Below, piece by piece: positions 53,648 through 61,314 of a stretch of 64,000 nucleotides of DNA. The stretch lies in the NCBI RefSeq assembly GCF_000620845.1, contig NZ_KK211189.1, positions 945,662-1,009,661 of the forward strand, given 5' to 3'. Each line of letters starts with the position of its first letter. Position 1 is the stretch's first letter. The translations under genes were made by a program, and so were the position numbers. This DNA is from Exiguobacterium marinum DSM 16307 (GTDB lineage: Bacteria; Bacillota; Bacilli; Exiguobacteriales; Exiguobacteriaceae). The notes under the pieces were generated by a model, which made no database searches, was not told the origin of the DNA, and saw only the letters and a list, made by a program, of their open reading frames with translations.

Positions 53648-54007
53648 TCAAGTTGCCTCTTTCGGGACGACCGTACCTTGATGAAATCGCATCTTCCAAC
53701 GCCCGTCCACGAATACCCAAATCGAGCTGCGGCGTGTTTCGCGCTTCAATATCGGTTGAACGAGATGGTACGTCACCAAAACGTGACCTTCCGTCAACGG
53801 ATGCAGCGTGAATTCGGATAACACCGCCTCAATCGGGTCGAGCTGGAGTGTCGTCTGATTCCAATCTTGATACAGGATCCGTCCCGAGCTACCGATTTCA
53901 AAGAAGTCTTCGGTCAACAGTTCACGCAATCGCTCCGTCGACTGCCTGACTTCCGTCGTGAGTAACGCTTCTTCTAGTGTTTGAAGATAATCTACCAACT
54001 CGTTCAT
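53648..54007 (-). CDS. NTF2-like (DUF4440/SnoaL-like) protein
   Basis: 119 residues with the cone-shaped NTF2-like pattern: an N-terminal helix (MNELVDYLQTLEEALL), the LLTEDFFEIGSSGRILYQ strand typical of DUF4440 proteins, and a final RWKMRFHQGT strand. It overlaps the upstream SMR gene by four bases and so belongs to the TetR-SMR operon, where it may bind or modify a drug-like compound. Ligand unknown. Confidence 0.75.
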   Translation of the reverse strand: MNELVDYLQTLEEALLTTEVRQSTERLRELLTEDFFEIGSSGRILYQDWNQTTLQLDPIEAVLSEFTLHPLTEGHVLVTYHLVQPILKRETRRSSIWVFVDGRWKMRFHQGTVVPKEAT

Positions 54008-54336
54008 GTCACGACTTCCTCTCTTTGTTGATTCATCACGATGACGCCGAGGACGATCAACAAGAGACCGATGGCGTTTAGTGTGGAGAGAACTTCCCCG
54101 TACACGAACACCCCGATGAGCCCCGTCGCCACCGTGCCGAGCCCGGCCCAGATGCTATAAGCGATACTGAGGGGAATCGTCTTCAACACGTTGCCCATGA
54201 GGGTGAACGAGGCGGCGAAACTGACCAAGAGGATGGCACTCGGTACGAGGTTCGTGAATCCATCCGACAGCTTCAACATCGACGTCCCGAGTACCTCAAA
54301 TCCGATAGAAAAGAACAGTAAAAGATAGGCTTTCAT
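54004..54336 (-). CDS. SMR-family multidrug efflux subunit, second of a pair
   Basis: 110 residues with four membrane helices. The family glutamate lies in helix 1 (FSIGFEVLGTSMLKLS), and the GLGTV..GVFVYGE segment in helices 3-4 is diagnostic. Paired SMR genes, as here, usually encode hetero-dimeric pumps (such as YkkCD, EbrAB or YvdRS) with opposite membrane orientation. Lies 11 bases after the other SMR gene. Confidence 0.9.
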   Translation of the reverse strand: MKAYLLLFFSIGFEVLGTSMLKLSDGFTNLVPSAILLVSFAASFTLMGNVLKTIPLSIAYSIWAGLGTVATGLIGVFVYGEVLSTLNAIGLLLIVLGVIVMNQQREEVVT

Positions 54337-54347
54337 TTCGATTCACC

Positions 54348-54656
54348 TCACACTTTCATGAAGACGAGCCCGATGATGACGAGCCCGATCCCCGCAATTT
54401 TTTGACGACTGATTTGTTCCCGGAAGACGACGAATCCGATCACCGCCGTGAGTGCCGTCCCGACCCCGCTCCAAAATGCATATGCGAAGCTGAGCGGAAT
54501 GGTGAAGAGGGCAAGTGACAACAAATAAAATGCCGTCCCATAACCGAAGGCGACCCCGAGAATCGGAAGTCGGCTCGTCGAGGTGGCGTTCACTTTCAAC
54601 ATGCTCGACCCGAACAGTTCTGAGGCGATGGCCCCGATCAAATAGATGAATCCCAT
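54348..54656 (-). CDS. SMR-family multidrug efflux subunit, first of a pair
   Basis: 102 residues from the ATG with AAGGAGG upstream. Four membrane helices; the helix-1 glutamate is in AIASELFGSSMLKV, and YAFWSGVGTALTAVIGFVVF is the SMR signature. The start codon lies one base beyond the TetR stop, and the second SMR gene follows, so all are one operon. This arrangement equals B. subtilis yvdT-yvdS-yvdR. Confidence 0.9.
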   Translation of the reverse strand: MGFIYLIGAIASELFGSSMLKVNATSTSRLPILGVAFGYGTAFYLLSLALFTIPLSFAYAFWSGVGTALTAVIGFVVFREQISRQKIAGIGLVIIGLVFMKV

Positions 54657-54657
54657 A

Positions 54658-55185
54658 TTACGAACCTCCTTGAACCAACTCGTCACATGCCTCCCGAATG
54701 AGTGTCGCCGCACGGTCCTTGAACGATTCGCTATACCCATACAAGACAGCGAACCAAAAGCCGTCACAGAGGAGACGAAGTTTTAAAATCGCATCCTGGT
54801 CCGGTCCATCTGCAGCGAATCGCTCGTTCCAACCGGTCGACACGTCACTCCAGATCGACTCGCTCGTCGCATCTTCTTGTGAGGAGATAAAGACGGCGAC
54901 GAGGTCCGTGTCCCCGTGATCAACATCCTCCAACGTCGCGAGGGCATAGGCACGGGTAAATGAATATGGACCGTCCGATAGATGGGCGGTGATTCGTTTC
55001 TCGAACGTCTCGATGGCGAATTCGTTCATCTGACGCAATAAGTTGGCCTTATTGTCGAAATGATAGAGGACCCCGGCTTTCGTGATTCCTGCTTTCGTCG
55101 CCAATCGTTCGAGCGACAACTGACTGATTCCGTCTTCTCGAATCATCTGGGCGGCAGTCTGTAGCAACAATTGTTTTTTACTCAT
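54658..55185 (-). CDS. TetR-family repressor of the SMR operon
   Basis: 175 residues. The N-terminal TetR helix-turn-helix (KQLLLQTAAQMIREDG, LSLERLATKAGITKAGVLYHFDNK) is complete and followed by a helical ligand domain. A perfect inverted repeat lies 18-42 bases upstream of its start, so it likely represses its own operon, which also carries two SMR pump genes and an NTF2-like gene. The inducer is probably a cationic or lipophilic drug. Confidence 0.9.
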   Translation of the reverse strand: MSKKQLLLQTAAQMIREDGISQLSLERLATKAGITKAGVLYHFDNKANLLRQMNEFAIETFEKRITAHLSDGPYSFTRAYALATLEDVDHGDTDLVAVFISSQEDATSESIWSDVSTGWNERFAADGPDQDAILKLRLLCDGFWFAVLYGYSESFKDRAATLIREACDELVQGGS

Positions 55186-55203
55186 CCGATCACACCTCTC
55201 TTT

Positions 55204-55227
55204 ACTTTACTGACCGTTCAGTAAAGT
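55204..55227. promoter_or_regulatory. TetR operator
   Basis: A perfect inverted repeat with arms ACTTTACTGA and TCAGTAAAGT and a 4-base spacer CCGT lies just upstream of the TetR gene, in the position expected of an autorepressor site. Confidence 0.8.
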
Positions 55228-55301
55228 TAGTTTATCAAAATTTGAAAGGGGTTGTCGAGATAGAACGTTGATGGAATAATCAGGGAAAAGGGGGGCGTGA
55301 C

Positions 55302-55373
55302 ATGGGTTCACATTTGATACATCTCTTCATTGCAAATGAGATGGTCAGACGGAAGCGGGAGATGCGCGTATGA
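55302..55373 (+). CDS. 23-residue ORF coupled to the next membrane protein
   Basis: A short frame with AAAAGGGGGG just before its ATG ends in the ATGA that begins the next gene. The peptide (begins MGSHLIHLFIANEM, ends basic) could form one short helix. It may only couple translation. Support is the ribosome site and the overlap. Confidence 0.4.
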   Translation: MGSHLIHLFIANEMVRRKREMRV

Positions 55374-55657
55374 ACAAGCGATACGCACCGTTATATGCGA
55401 CGCTCGAACTATTTATTTTGACAATCATCACTTTCTTCACGCTGAACGGCCGAGTGTTTCCGAACCTCGATTTGATGACGGTCATCTGGGTATATCTCGC
55501 GATTGACATCGCCTTGTTCGCCACGTTGATTTGGGGATTCTTCACGAAGGATCGAATCATTAAAATCTACACGCTGCTTGCGACAATCGGATTGATGATT
55601 CCATTGTCGATTTGGATTTTCCTGTTGCTGTTGGCGAACGGGATCTCGGAGGTATGA
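55370..55657 (+). CDS. Small membrane protein, unknown
   Basis: 95 residues with three membrane helices (about 10-27, 38-57, 68-90). It starts within the ATGA that ends the 23-residue frame and its stop overlaps the region of the next gene's start. No motif identifies a function. The following gene also encodes a small three-helix membrane protein, so the two may act together. Confidence 0.6.
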   Translation: MNKRYAPLYATLELFILTIITFFTLNGRVFPNLDLMTVIWVYLAIDIALFATLIWGFFTKDRIIKIYTLLATIGLMIPLSIWIFLLLLANGISEV

Positions 55658-55662
55658 GTGGA

Positions 55663-55956
55663 ATGGAACTGCCTAAACCAACTCCATTTTTGATGCGCCG
55701 CGTGCCGTTTTTCATCTTGTATGCCCTTTGCGGTCCGCTTGCGCTTCTCATCTTGATTATTTACTGGCGAGACACACCGACTAACGATCGAGGACCGTAT
55801 TTATTTTTCTCGGTCGTGTTCTCGCTGTTCTTCATCACGAAAATCATACCGGACGGATTATTGAGGATCGTGATTTTCTCAGCGACGTATACGTTCGTCT
55901 TATTCGTCACATACATCATTCTCGATCGAAAACGAAATCGTAATGACAATGAGTAA
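55663..55956 (+). CDS. Small membrane protein, unknown
   Basis: 97 residues from ATG 55663, to which GGAGG is spaced nine bases; ATG 55654 is also in frame but too close. Three membrane helices and a polar tail RKRNRNDNE. It is coupled with the preceding small membrane protein gene. No family recognised. Confidence 0.6.
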   Translation: MELPKPTPFLMRRVPFFILYALCGPLALLILIIYWRDTPTNDRGPYLFFSVVFSLFFITKIIPDGLLRIVIFSATYTFVLFVTYIILDRKRNRNDNE

Positions 55957-56091
55957 CTTTGAAAGTGGACCTCTCCGCTTTCTTTTTTTGTGCGTGCATC
56001 TATGGAAAGAAAAATTTTCCTATCCGAATCTTGTCAAATTGGCATTGCGTATCCTAATTTTGTTTGTTATGCTACTTGATGAAAACGACAA

Positions 56092-56106
56092 TGATAATCA
56101 TTATCA
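56092..56106. promoter_or_regulatory. Fur box
   Basis: TGATAATCATTATCA is a perfect 7-1-7 Fur box, about 95 bases upstream of a siderophore importer operon. Iron repression of the operon is therefore very likely. Confidence 0.9.
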
Positions 56107-56162
56107 CTGACAACGAGAGCGCGATACTAGACATACATAACCAACGCGACTCGTTCTAGATA

Positions 56163-56177
56163 TGAGAATCATTGAAC
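56163..56177. promoter_or_regulatory. Possible second, weaker Fur box
   Basis: TGAGAATCATTGAAC matches about ten of fifteen Fur-box positions and lies between the main box and the start of the binding-protein gene. Confidence 0.45.
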
Positions 56178-56202
56178 TTTACATACAGAGGAGATGGATG
56201 AA

Positions 56203-57204
56203 GTGGGGAAATTCAAGATTTCACTCATGTTGACGTTGCTCGTCTTCGTACTCGCCGCATGTGGCGGAACGAGTGAGACGAAGAAAGAAGAGAACGTCGG
56301 CAGCGCAACAAAGACAGAGACGGTCGAGATTACGGATGCACATGGCACGATCGAGGTACCGGTCAATCCGGAGAAGGTCGTCGCCCTCGATAACCGGACG
56401 TTCGAAACATTGGCAGCATGGGACATCGACTTGGTGGCGGCACCAATCGGACTCCTTCCAGCGGAGTCACCATATGCATCAGACAAAGACATCAGTGATG
56501 TCGGCATGCACTTCGAGCCGAACTTAGAGGCGATTGCGGGAGTTGACCCAGACGTCGTCATCGTCGGTCAACGCTTCGCGGATTACTACGAGGACATCAA
56601 AAAGTTGGTACCGGAAGCGGCGGTCATCGATTTGAACATCGAAATCCCAGAAGATTCAGGCACACCGGGTGAGATTTTAGTCAAAGGATTGACAGACACG
56701 ACGCTCACACTCGGAAAAATCTTTGACAAAAACACAGAAGCCGAAACGATCGTCGCTGACCTCGACAAGTCGATTGAAGACGCGAAAGCGGCATACAACG
56801 GAAAAGATACAATCATGTCAGTCATCGTATCGGGCGGAGACATCGGGTTCTCAGCACCGGTAACGGGACGCGTGTTCGGACCGATGTACGACATCTTCGG
56901 ATGGGTCCCAGCCCTTGAAGTCGAGAAGACGACAGGTGACCACGAAGGTGACGAAGTATCCGTCGAAGCCATCGCGGAAAGCAATCCGGACTGGTTGTTC
57001 GTCCTCGACCGTGACGCACCACTCGGTGACGCGGAAGGCGCAGTACCAGCCGAAGACGTGATCGACAACGCACCGGCGCTTCAAAAGACGACGGCTGTGA
57101 CGAAAGAGCAAATCGTCTATGCCCCGAAAGACACGTACTTGAACGAATCGATTCAAACGTACGCGGAATTCTTCAACAGTGTCACGGAAGCGCTCGCGAA
57201 GTAA
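56203..57204 (+). CDS. Siderophore ABC importer substrate-binding lipoprotein
   Basis: 333 residues from a GTG with AGAGGAG eight bases upstream. The lipoprotein signal ends in VLAAC (lipidated Cys20). The PBP2/FhuD-like fold shows PVNPEKVVALD and the helical backbone; the type is YclQ/FatB/CeuE, which bind catecholate siderophores such as petrobactin. It is the first gene of a Fur-controlled operon with two permeases, an ATPase and a flavin reductase. The exact siderophore is not predictable. Confidence 0.88.
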   Translation: MGKFKISLMLTLLVFVLAACGGTSETKKEENVGSATKTETVEITDAHGTIEVPVNPEKVVALDNRTFETLAAWDIDLVAAPIGLLPAESPYASDKDISDVGMHFEPNLEAIAGVDPDVVIVGQRFADYYEDIKKLVPEAAVIDLNIEIPEDSGTPGEILVKGLTDTTLTLGKIFDKNTEAETIVADLDKSIEDAKAAYNGKDTIMSVIVSGGDIGFSAPVTGRVFGPMYDIFGWVPALEVEKTTGDHEGDEVSVEAIAESNPDWLFVLDRDAPLGDAEGAVPAEDVIDNAPALQKTTAVTKEQIVYAPKDTYLNESIQTYAEFFNSVTEALAK

Positions 57205-57213
57205 GGTTCCGTC

Positions 57214-58218
57214 ATGCAAAAACCATTGACAGCCAGGGTTGAGACGATGTCTCAGCCCTCCTTTTCTAGATTGTGGACGAAGTCGTTCGTATTCACCGTG
57301 ATCATCGTCCTCGGTTTGGCGGTGCTGTCGCTCTTTACCGGGGTGTACGATCTGTCACGGACAGACGGCTTCGATATGTTTTGGATCACCCGAGTCCCAC
57401 GGACGGTCGCCCTCATGCTGACGGGTGCGGCGATGGCGATGGCGGGGCTCGTCATGCAGCTCATCACGCAAAACCGTCTCGTCGAGCCGACGACGACGGG
57501 GACGCTCGAATGGGCGGGTCTCGGACTGCTCACTGTTTACTTACTCGTACCGGCACCGAGCCTCATGATGCGGATGACCGGGGCAATCGTCTTCGCATTC
57601 ATCGGGACGATGGTCTTCTTCTGGTTCTTACGTTCGGTCAAACTCCGATCATCGCTCATCGTGCCAATCATCGGGCTCATGTTAGGGGCGGTCATCTCCG
57701 CCATCTCGACGTTCCTCGGTCTTTTCTTCCGGGCAAGCCAGGCAATCGAGGGTTGGTTCGTCGGTTCGTTCGCCTCGGTGCAAATCGGGCGCTACGAGTA
57801 TCTATGGGTCATCATCGTCGTGACGGTGCTCATCTTTTTACTGGCGAATCGCTTGACGCTCGCGGGCCTCGGGGAAGACATCGCGACGAGTCTCGGCGTG
57901 AACTATAACCAGCTCATGATGATGGCGACGGGGCTGATCGCCTTATCGGTCGGTGTCGTGGCGACGGTCATCGGGAATTTGCCGTTCCTTGGACTCATCG
58001 TTCCGAACCTCGTCTCGATGTTCCGCGGGGATGATTTGCGAAGCAACCTGCCATGGGTCTGTCTTGTCGGGATGGGTGCGATTCTCGTCAGTGACTTGAT
58101 CTCACGGACGATCATCATGCCGTTCGAGCTCCCGGTCTCCCTCATTCTCGGGACGGTCGGGGCAGTCGTCTTCATCATGATCTTAATGCGACAACGGAAG
58201 AAGGGAGGGGTTCGATGA
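57214..58218 (+). CDS. Siderophore ABC permease, subunit 1 (FecCD type)
   Basis: 334 residues with about nine membrane helices of the FecCD family: TRVPRTVALMLTGAAMAMAGLVMQ, the coupling region, and LPFLGLIVPNLVSMFRG. ATG 57214 is used here; ATG 57247 is also acceptable (AGGG upstream), and would remove an 11-residue polar leader. It pairs with the second permease, whose gene it overlaps by ATGA. Confidence 0.9.
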   Translation: MQKPLTARVETMSQPSFSRLWTKSFVFTVIIVLGLAVLSLFTGVYDLSRTDGFDMFWITRVPRTVALMLTGAAMAMAGLVMQLITQNRLVEPTTTGTLEWAGLGLLTVYLLVPAPSLMMRMTGAIVFAFIGTMVFFWFLRSVKLRSSLIVPIIGLMLGAVISAISTFLGLFFRASQAIEGWFVGSFASVQIGRYEYLWVIIVVTVLIFLLANRLTLAGLGEDIATSLGVNYNQLMMMATGLIALSVGVVATVIGNLPFLGLIVPNLVSMFRGDDLRSNLPWVCLVGMGAILVSDLISRTIIMPFELPVSLILGTVGAVVFIMILMRQRKKGGVR

Positions 58219-59273
58219 GTACGGTCATGGAACGAGACGGTGTCGACGTATCAATTGGGGAATTGACAGAAGAACGTCACGCCTTGGCGTTTCAATCGAA
58301 ACGGGCGAGCAGGCGCTATTGGCTCTTCTTAAGTGCCTTCATTCTCGGCGGACTGTTGTGTGCGCTCGGACTTCTCCTTTATAACAATCCGGTCCCGATG
58401 GACTCCCCGTCATTCGTGCCGGTCGTGGAACGGCGGATCGTCGCCATCGTCACGATGCTGATTGCGGCCCTCTGTCAAAGTCTCGCGACGGTCGCGTTCC
58501 ACTCCGTGACGAACAACCGTATCATCACCCCGTCGCTGCTCGGGTTCGACGCGCTCTACTCGACAATCCAGACGAGCATGGTGTTCTTCTTCGGGGCAGG
58601 GGCATTGATTGGATTTTCGGGAACGGGCGCCTTCTTGATCCAAGTCGGTCTCATGGTGACGATGAGTCTTCTCCTCTACGGATGGCTCTTGTCAGGCAAA
58701 TACGCCAACTTGCAGCTCATGCTGCTCGTCGGGATCATCATCGGGACGGGACTGAACTCGGTGTCGTCGTTCATGCGCCGCATGCTCGCTCCGTCCGAGT
58801 TCGATATCCTGCAAGCGCGGCTGTTCGGTTCGGTGACGAATGCCGACGTGGCGTACTTCCCCATCGTCATTCCAATTGTCGTCATCGCCGGGACACTCTT
58901 GTTCCTGTTCTCGAATCGATTGAATATCGTCGCACTCGGCAAGGACGTCGCGACGACGTTCGGGGTGAACCATCGGAGGAGCGTCATCTACACGCTCGTC
59001 CTCATCTCACTCCTCATGTCGGTCTCGACAGCGCTCATCGGACCGCTCACGTTCTTCGGATTTTTAGTCGCGACGCTCAGCTATCAGGTCGCCTCGACGT
59101 ATGATCATAAATACGTCTTTCCGATGGCGTTCGCCCTAGGGTTCTTCGTCCTGACGAGCGCGTATTTCTTTATGTATCACATATTCCAGACGCCAAGTGT
59201 CGTCTCCGTCATCATCGAACTGTTCGGCGGACTCATCTTCTTGGCCGTCATTCTAAGGAAGAGGTCGCTATGA
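58215..59273 (+). CDS. Siderophore ABC permease, subunit 2 (FecCD type)
   Basis: 352 residues, FecCD family, with a cytosolic N-terminal leader of about 35 residues and nine or so helices. The segments TNNRIITPSLLGFDALY and GPLTFFGFLVATLSYQ are typical. GAAGGGAGGGG precedes the ATG. It overlaps both the first permease and the ATPase genes by four bases, giving stoichiometric synthesis. Confidence 0.9.
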   Translation: MSTVMERDGVDVSIGELTEERHALAFQSKRASRRYWLFLSAFILGGLLCALGLLLYNNPVPMDSPSFVPVVERRIVAIVTMLIAALCQSLATVAFHSVTNNRIITPSLLGFDALYSTIQTSMVFFFGAGALIGFSGTGAFLIQVGLMVTMSLLLYGWLLSGKYANLQLMLLVGIIIGTGLNSVSSFMRRMLAPSEFDILQARLFGSVTNADVAYFPIVIPIVVIAGTLLFLFSNRLNIVALGKDVATTFGVNHRRSVIYTLVLISLLMSVSTALIGPLTFFGFLVATLSYQVASTYDHKYVFPMAFALGFFVLTSAYFFMYHIFQTPSVVSVIIELFGGLIFLAVILRKRSL

Positions 59274-60022
59274 TTCAAATCGAACAAGTCAAAAAATCGT
59301 ATACAGACGACGTCCACATCGGACCGCTCACGCTCGACATCCCGAAAGCCGGGTTCACCTCATTGATTGGACCGAACGGGGCGGGCAAGTCGACGACGCT
59401 CATGATGATCGGACGGTTGCTCAACTTAGACGAGGGACAGATCCAAGTCGCCGGCATGGACGTGTCGAGCACGAAGTCGAAAGACTTGGCGAAAATCATC
59501 ACCATCCTGCGTCAAGAGAACCACTTCGTGACAAGGCTCACGGTCCGGCAACTCGCCGGGTTCGGGCGTTTCCCGTACTCGAAAGGACGCCTCACAAAAG
59601 AGGACGAGGCGATCATCTCGAAATATATCGACTTCCTCGACTTGACCGCGCTCGAGAACCGCTATCTCGACGAGCTCTCAGGGGGACAAAGGCAGCGTGC
59701 GTATGTGGCGATGGTGCTCTGTCAGGAGACGGAATACGTCCTCCTCGATGAGCCGCTCAACAACTTGGACATCGCCCGTTCGGTACAGATGATGGAGTAT
59801 TTACGCCACGTCGCCGATGAGTTCGGACGGACAATCGTCACGGTGCTCCACGATATCAACTTTGCGGCGAAATATTCGGATCGCATCTGTGCGATGAAAG
59901 ACGGACAGATTGCTGCGTTTGGAACGGTCGATGAAATCATGGACGCGAAGATTCTATCCGATATTTTTGAGACGAAACTGGAAATCATCGAAGGTCCGTA
60001 TGGGCCAATTGCGGTGTATTAA
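59270..60022 (+). CDS. Siderophore ABC importer ATPase
   Basis: 250 residues. Walker A GPNGAGKST, Q-loop in LRQENHF, signature LSGGQRQRAY, Walker B YVLLDEPLNNLD and H-loop TVLHDINFA, all of the FhuC/FecE/YclP type. It powers uptake by the two permeases encoded upstream. Confidence 0.93.
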   Translation: MIQIEQVKKSYTDDVHIGPLTLDIPKAGFTSLIGPNGAGKSTTLMMIGRLLNLDEGQIQVAGMDVSSTKSKDLAKIITILRQENHFVTRLTVRQLAGFGRFPYSKGRLTKEDEAIISKYIDFLDLTALENRYLDELSGGQRQRAYVAMVLCQETEYVLLDEPLNNLDIARSVQMMEYLRHVADEFGRTIVTVLHDINFAAKYSDRICAMKDGQIAAFGTVDEIMDAKILSDIFETKLEIIEGPYGPIAVY

Positions 60023-60039
60023 CGAAAGGGAGGATTCAC

Positions 60040-60735
60040 ATGAAAATTGACTGGACACCGATCACCAAAGTAGTGGCGGAGGCACCGGATACATACACGT
60101 TCCATCTCGCCTTGCCACCTGAATTTACGTGGCAGGAAGGGGCGCACACGCATCTCGCGCTCGAAGGGTTCAACGCCGGGGACAAGCCGGACCGGAGCCT
60201 CGTACGCCATATGTCGATCTCGACGTTGCCAAACGAAGGGGCAATCGGGATTACGACCCGCATCAAATCCGAATGCTCGACGTTTAAATCGATCCTTCGC
60301 GACATGGTACCGGGAGACAAGGTCGCCTTGTTCAAGACACATTCGAACGTCCCGCTCGAACGGAGCGGGAAGAATGTCTACTTGTTATCGGCTGGGGTCG
60401 GACTCGCGACATTCCGTCCGGTCGTCCTCGACTATTTGGCGAACGGGGAAGGCGTCCCGCATCTTCATTCGTTGAACGTCGATTCGTCGAAGGCGTATCT
60501 ATTCGGTGACATCTTCGAATCGAACGAATGCTTCACATCAGAGTTCGTTCCGAGTCGGAAAGACTACTACGAACGCGTGGAGATGATGGCATCCGACAAG
60601 GACGCCTTGTTCTACATCGTCGGCAGTGACGAACTGTTGCGCGAGACGATCCACGTACTCCGGACGAACGGGGTGGCATGTGACAATATCAAGATCGACA
60701 AGCATGATTTTCAGCGGGAAGACTTTTTAGGCTGA
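60040..60735 (+). CDS. FAD-dependent ferredoxin-reductase-like protein, probable ferric-siderophore reductase
   Basis: 231 residues from the ATG with AAAGGGAGG upstream. The ferredoxin-NADP-reductase fold is visible: an FAD-binding RHMSIST (RxYS-type motif), LLSAGVGLATFRPVV for NAD(P), and a C-terminal YIVGSDELLRET segment. As the last gene of the siderophore importer operon, it likely reduces imported ferric siderophore to release iron, although no biochemical proof is available from the sequence. Confidence 0.78.
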   Translation: MKIDWTPITKVVAEAPDTYTFHLALPPEFTWQEGAHTHLALEGFNAGDKPDRSLVRHMSISTLPNEGAIGITTRIKSECSTFKSILRDMVPGDKVALFKTHSNVPLERSGKNVYLLSAGVGLATFRPVVLDYLANGEGVPHLHSLNVDSSKAYLFGDIFESNECFTSEFVPSRKDYYERVEMMASDKDALFYIVGSDELLRETIHVLRTNGVACDNIKIDKHDFQREDFLG

Positions 60736-60738
60736 CAC

Positions 60739-61314
60739 TCAAACCGGGGACACGTGCCCCGGTTTTTTCGTGCACAGTTGGACGAAGCGCTCGAAGATGC
60801 TACGTCCGTCCGGTGTACCGATCGACTCGGGGTGGAACTGGACACCGTACGTCGGATGGTTCGGGTGTTCGAGTGCCATGATGACACCGTCTGTCGTCTC
60901 GGCCGTGACTGTCAGTTCGGTCTCTTGTACGACGAGCGAGTGATAGCGCATGACGTCCATCGACAATCCTTCGAAGAGGACACCAGGAACCGTATTGATC
61001 CGTGAGACTTTACCATGCATCACCTCGTTCGCCCGTCCGACATTCCCCCCGAACGCCTTGGCGATGACCTGATGGCCGAGACAGACCCCGAGAATCGGGA
61101 TGTAGCCGGACAATTGTCGAACGACCGCGAGTGAGACACCGGCATCTTGTGGACCGCCGGGACCGGGAGAAAGGATGATGCCACTCGGGTTCATGCGACG
61201 GATTTCTTCTATAGTATGTTCGTCGTTCCGAATGACACAGACGTCACTGAAGCGGGCGACGTCCTGATAGACGTTATACGTGAACGAATCGTAATTGTCG
61301 ATGAGGAGAATCAT
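60739..61314 (-). CDS. trpG: Anthranilate synthase glutamine amidotransferase subunit
   Basis: 191 residues, a class I glutamine amidotransferase: nucleophile cysteine in LGVCLGHQ, His-Glu in QFHPES, and LIDNYDSFTYN at the N-terminus. It delivers ammonia to TrpE for anthranilate synthesis; such subunits often also serve PabB (aminodeoxychorismate). It overlaps trpE by four bases. No further trp genes follow; the operon ends at this gene. Confidence 0.9.
   Translation of the reverse strand: MILLIDNYDSFTYNVYQDVARFSDVCVIRNDEHTIEEIRRMNPSGIILSPGPGGPQDAGVSLAVVRQLSGYIPILGVCLGHQVIAKAFGGNVGRANEVMHGKVSRINTVPGVLFEGLSMDVMRYHSLVVQETELTVTAETTDGVIMALEHPNHPTYGVQFHPESIGTPDGRSIFERFVQLCTKKPGHVSPV
60741..60768 (+). 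terminator. Terminator of the siderophore operon
   Basis: AACCGGGG and CCCCGGTT enclose the loop, followed by T6. The trpG stop codon on the minus strand overlaps its left edge. Confidence 0.85.
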
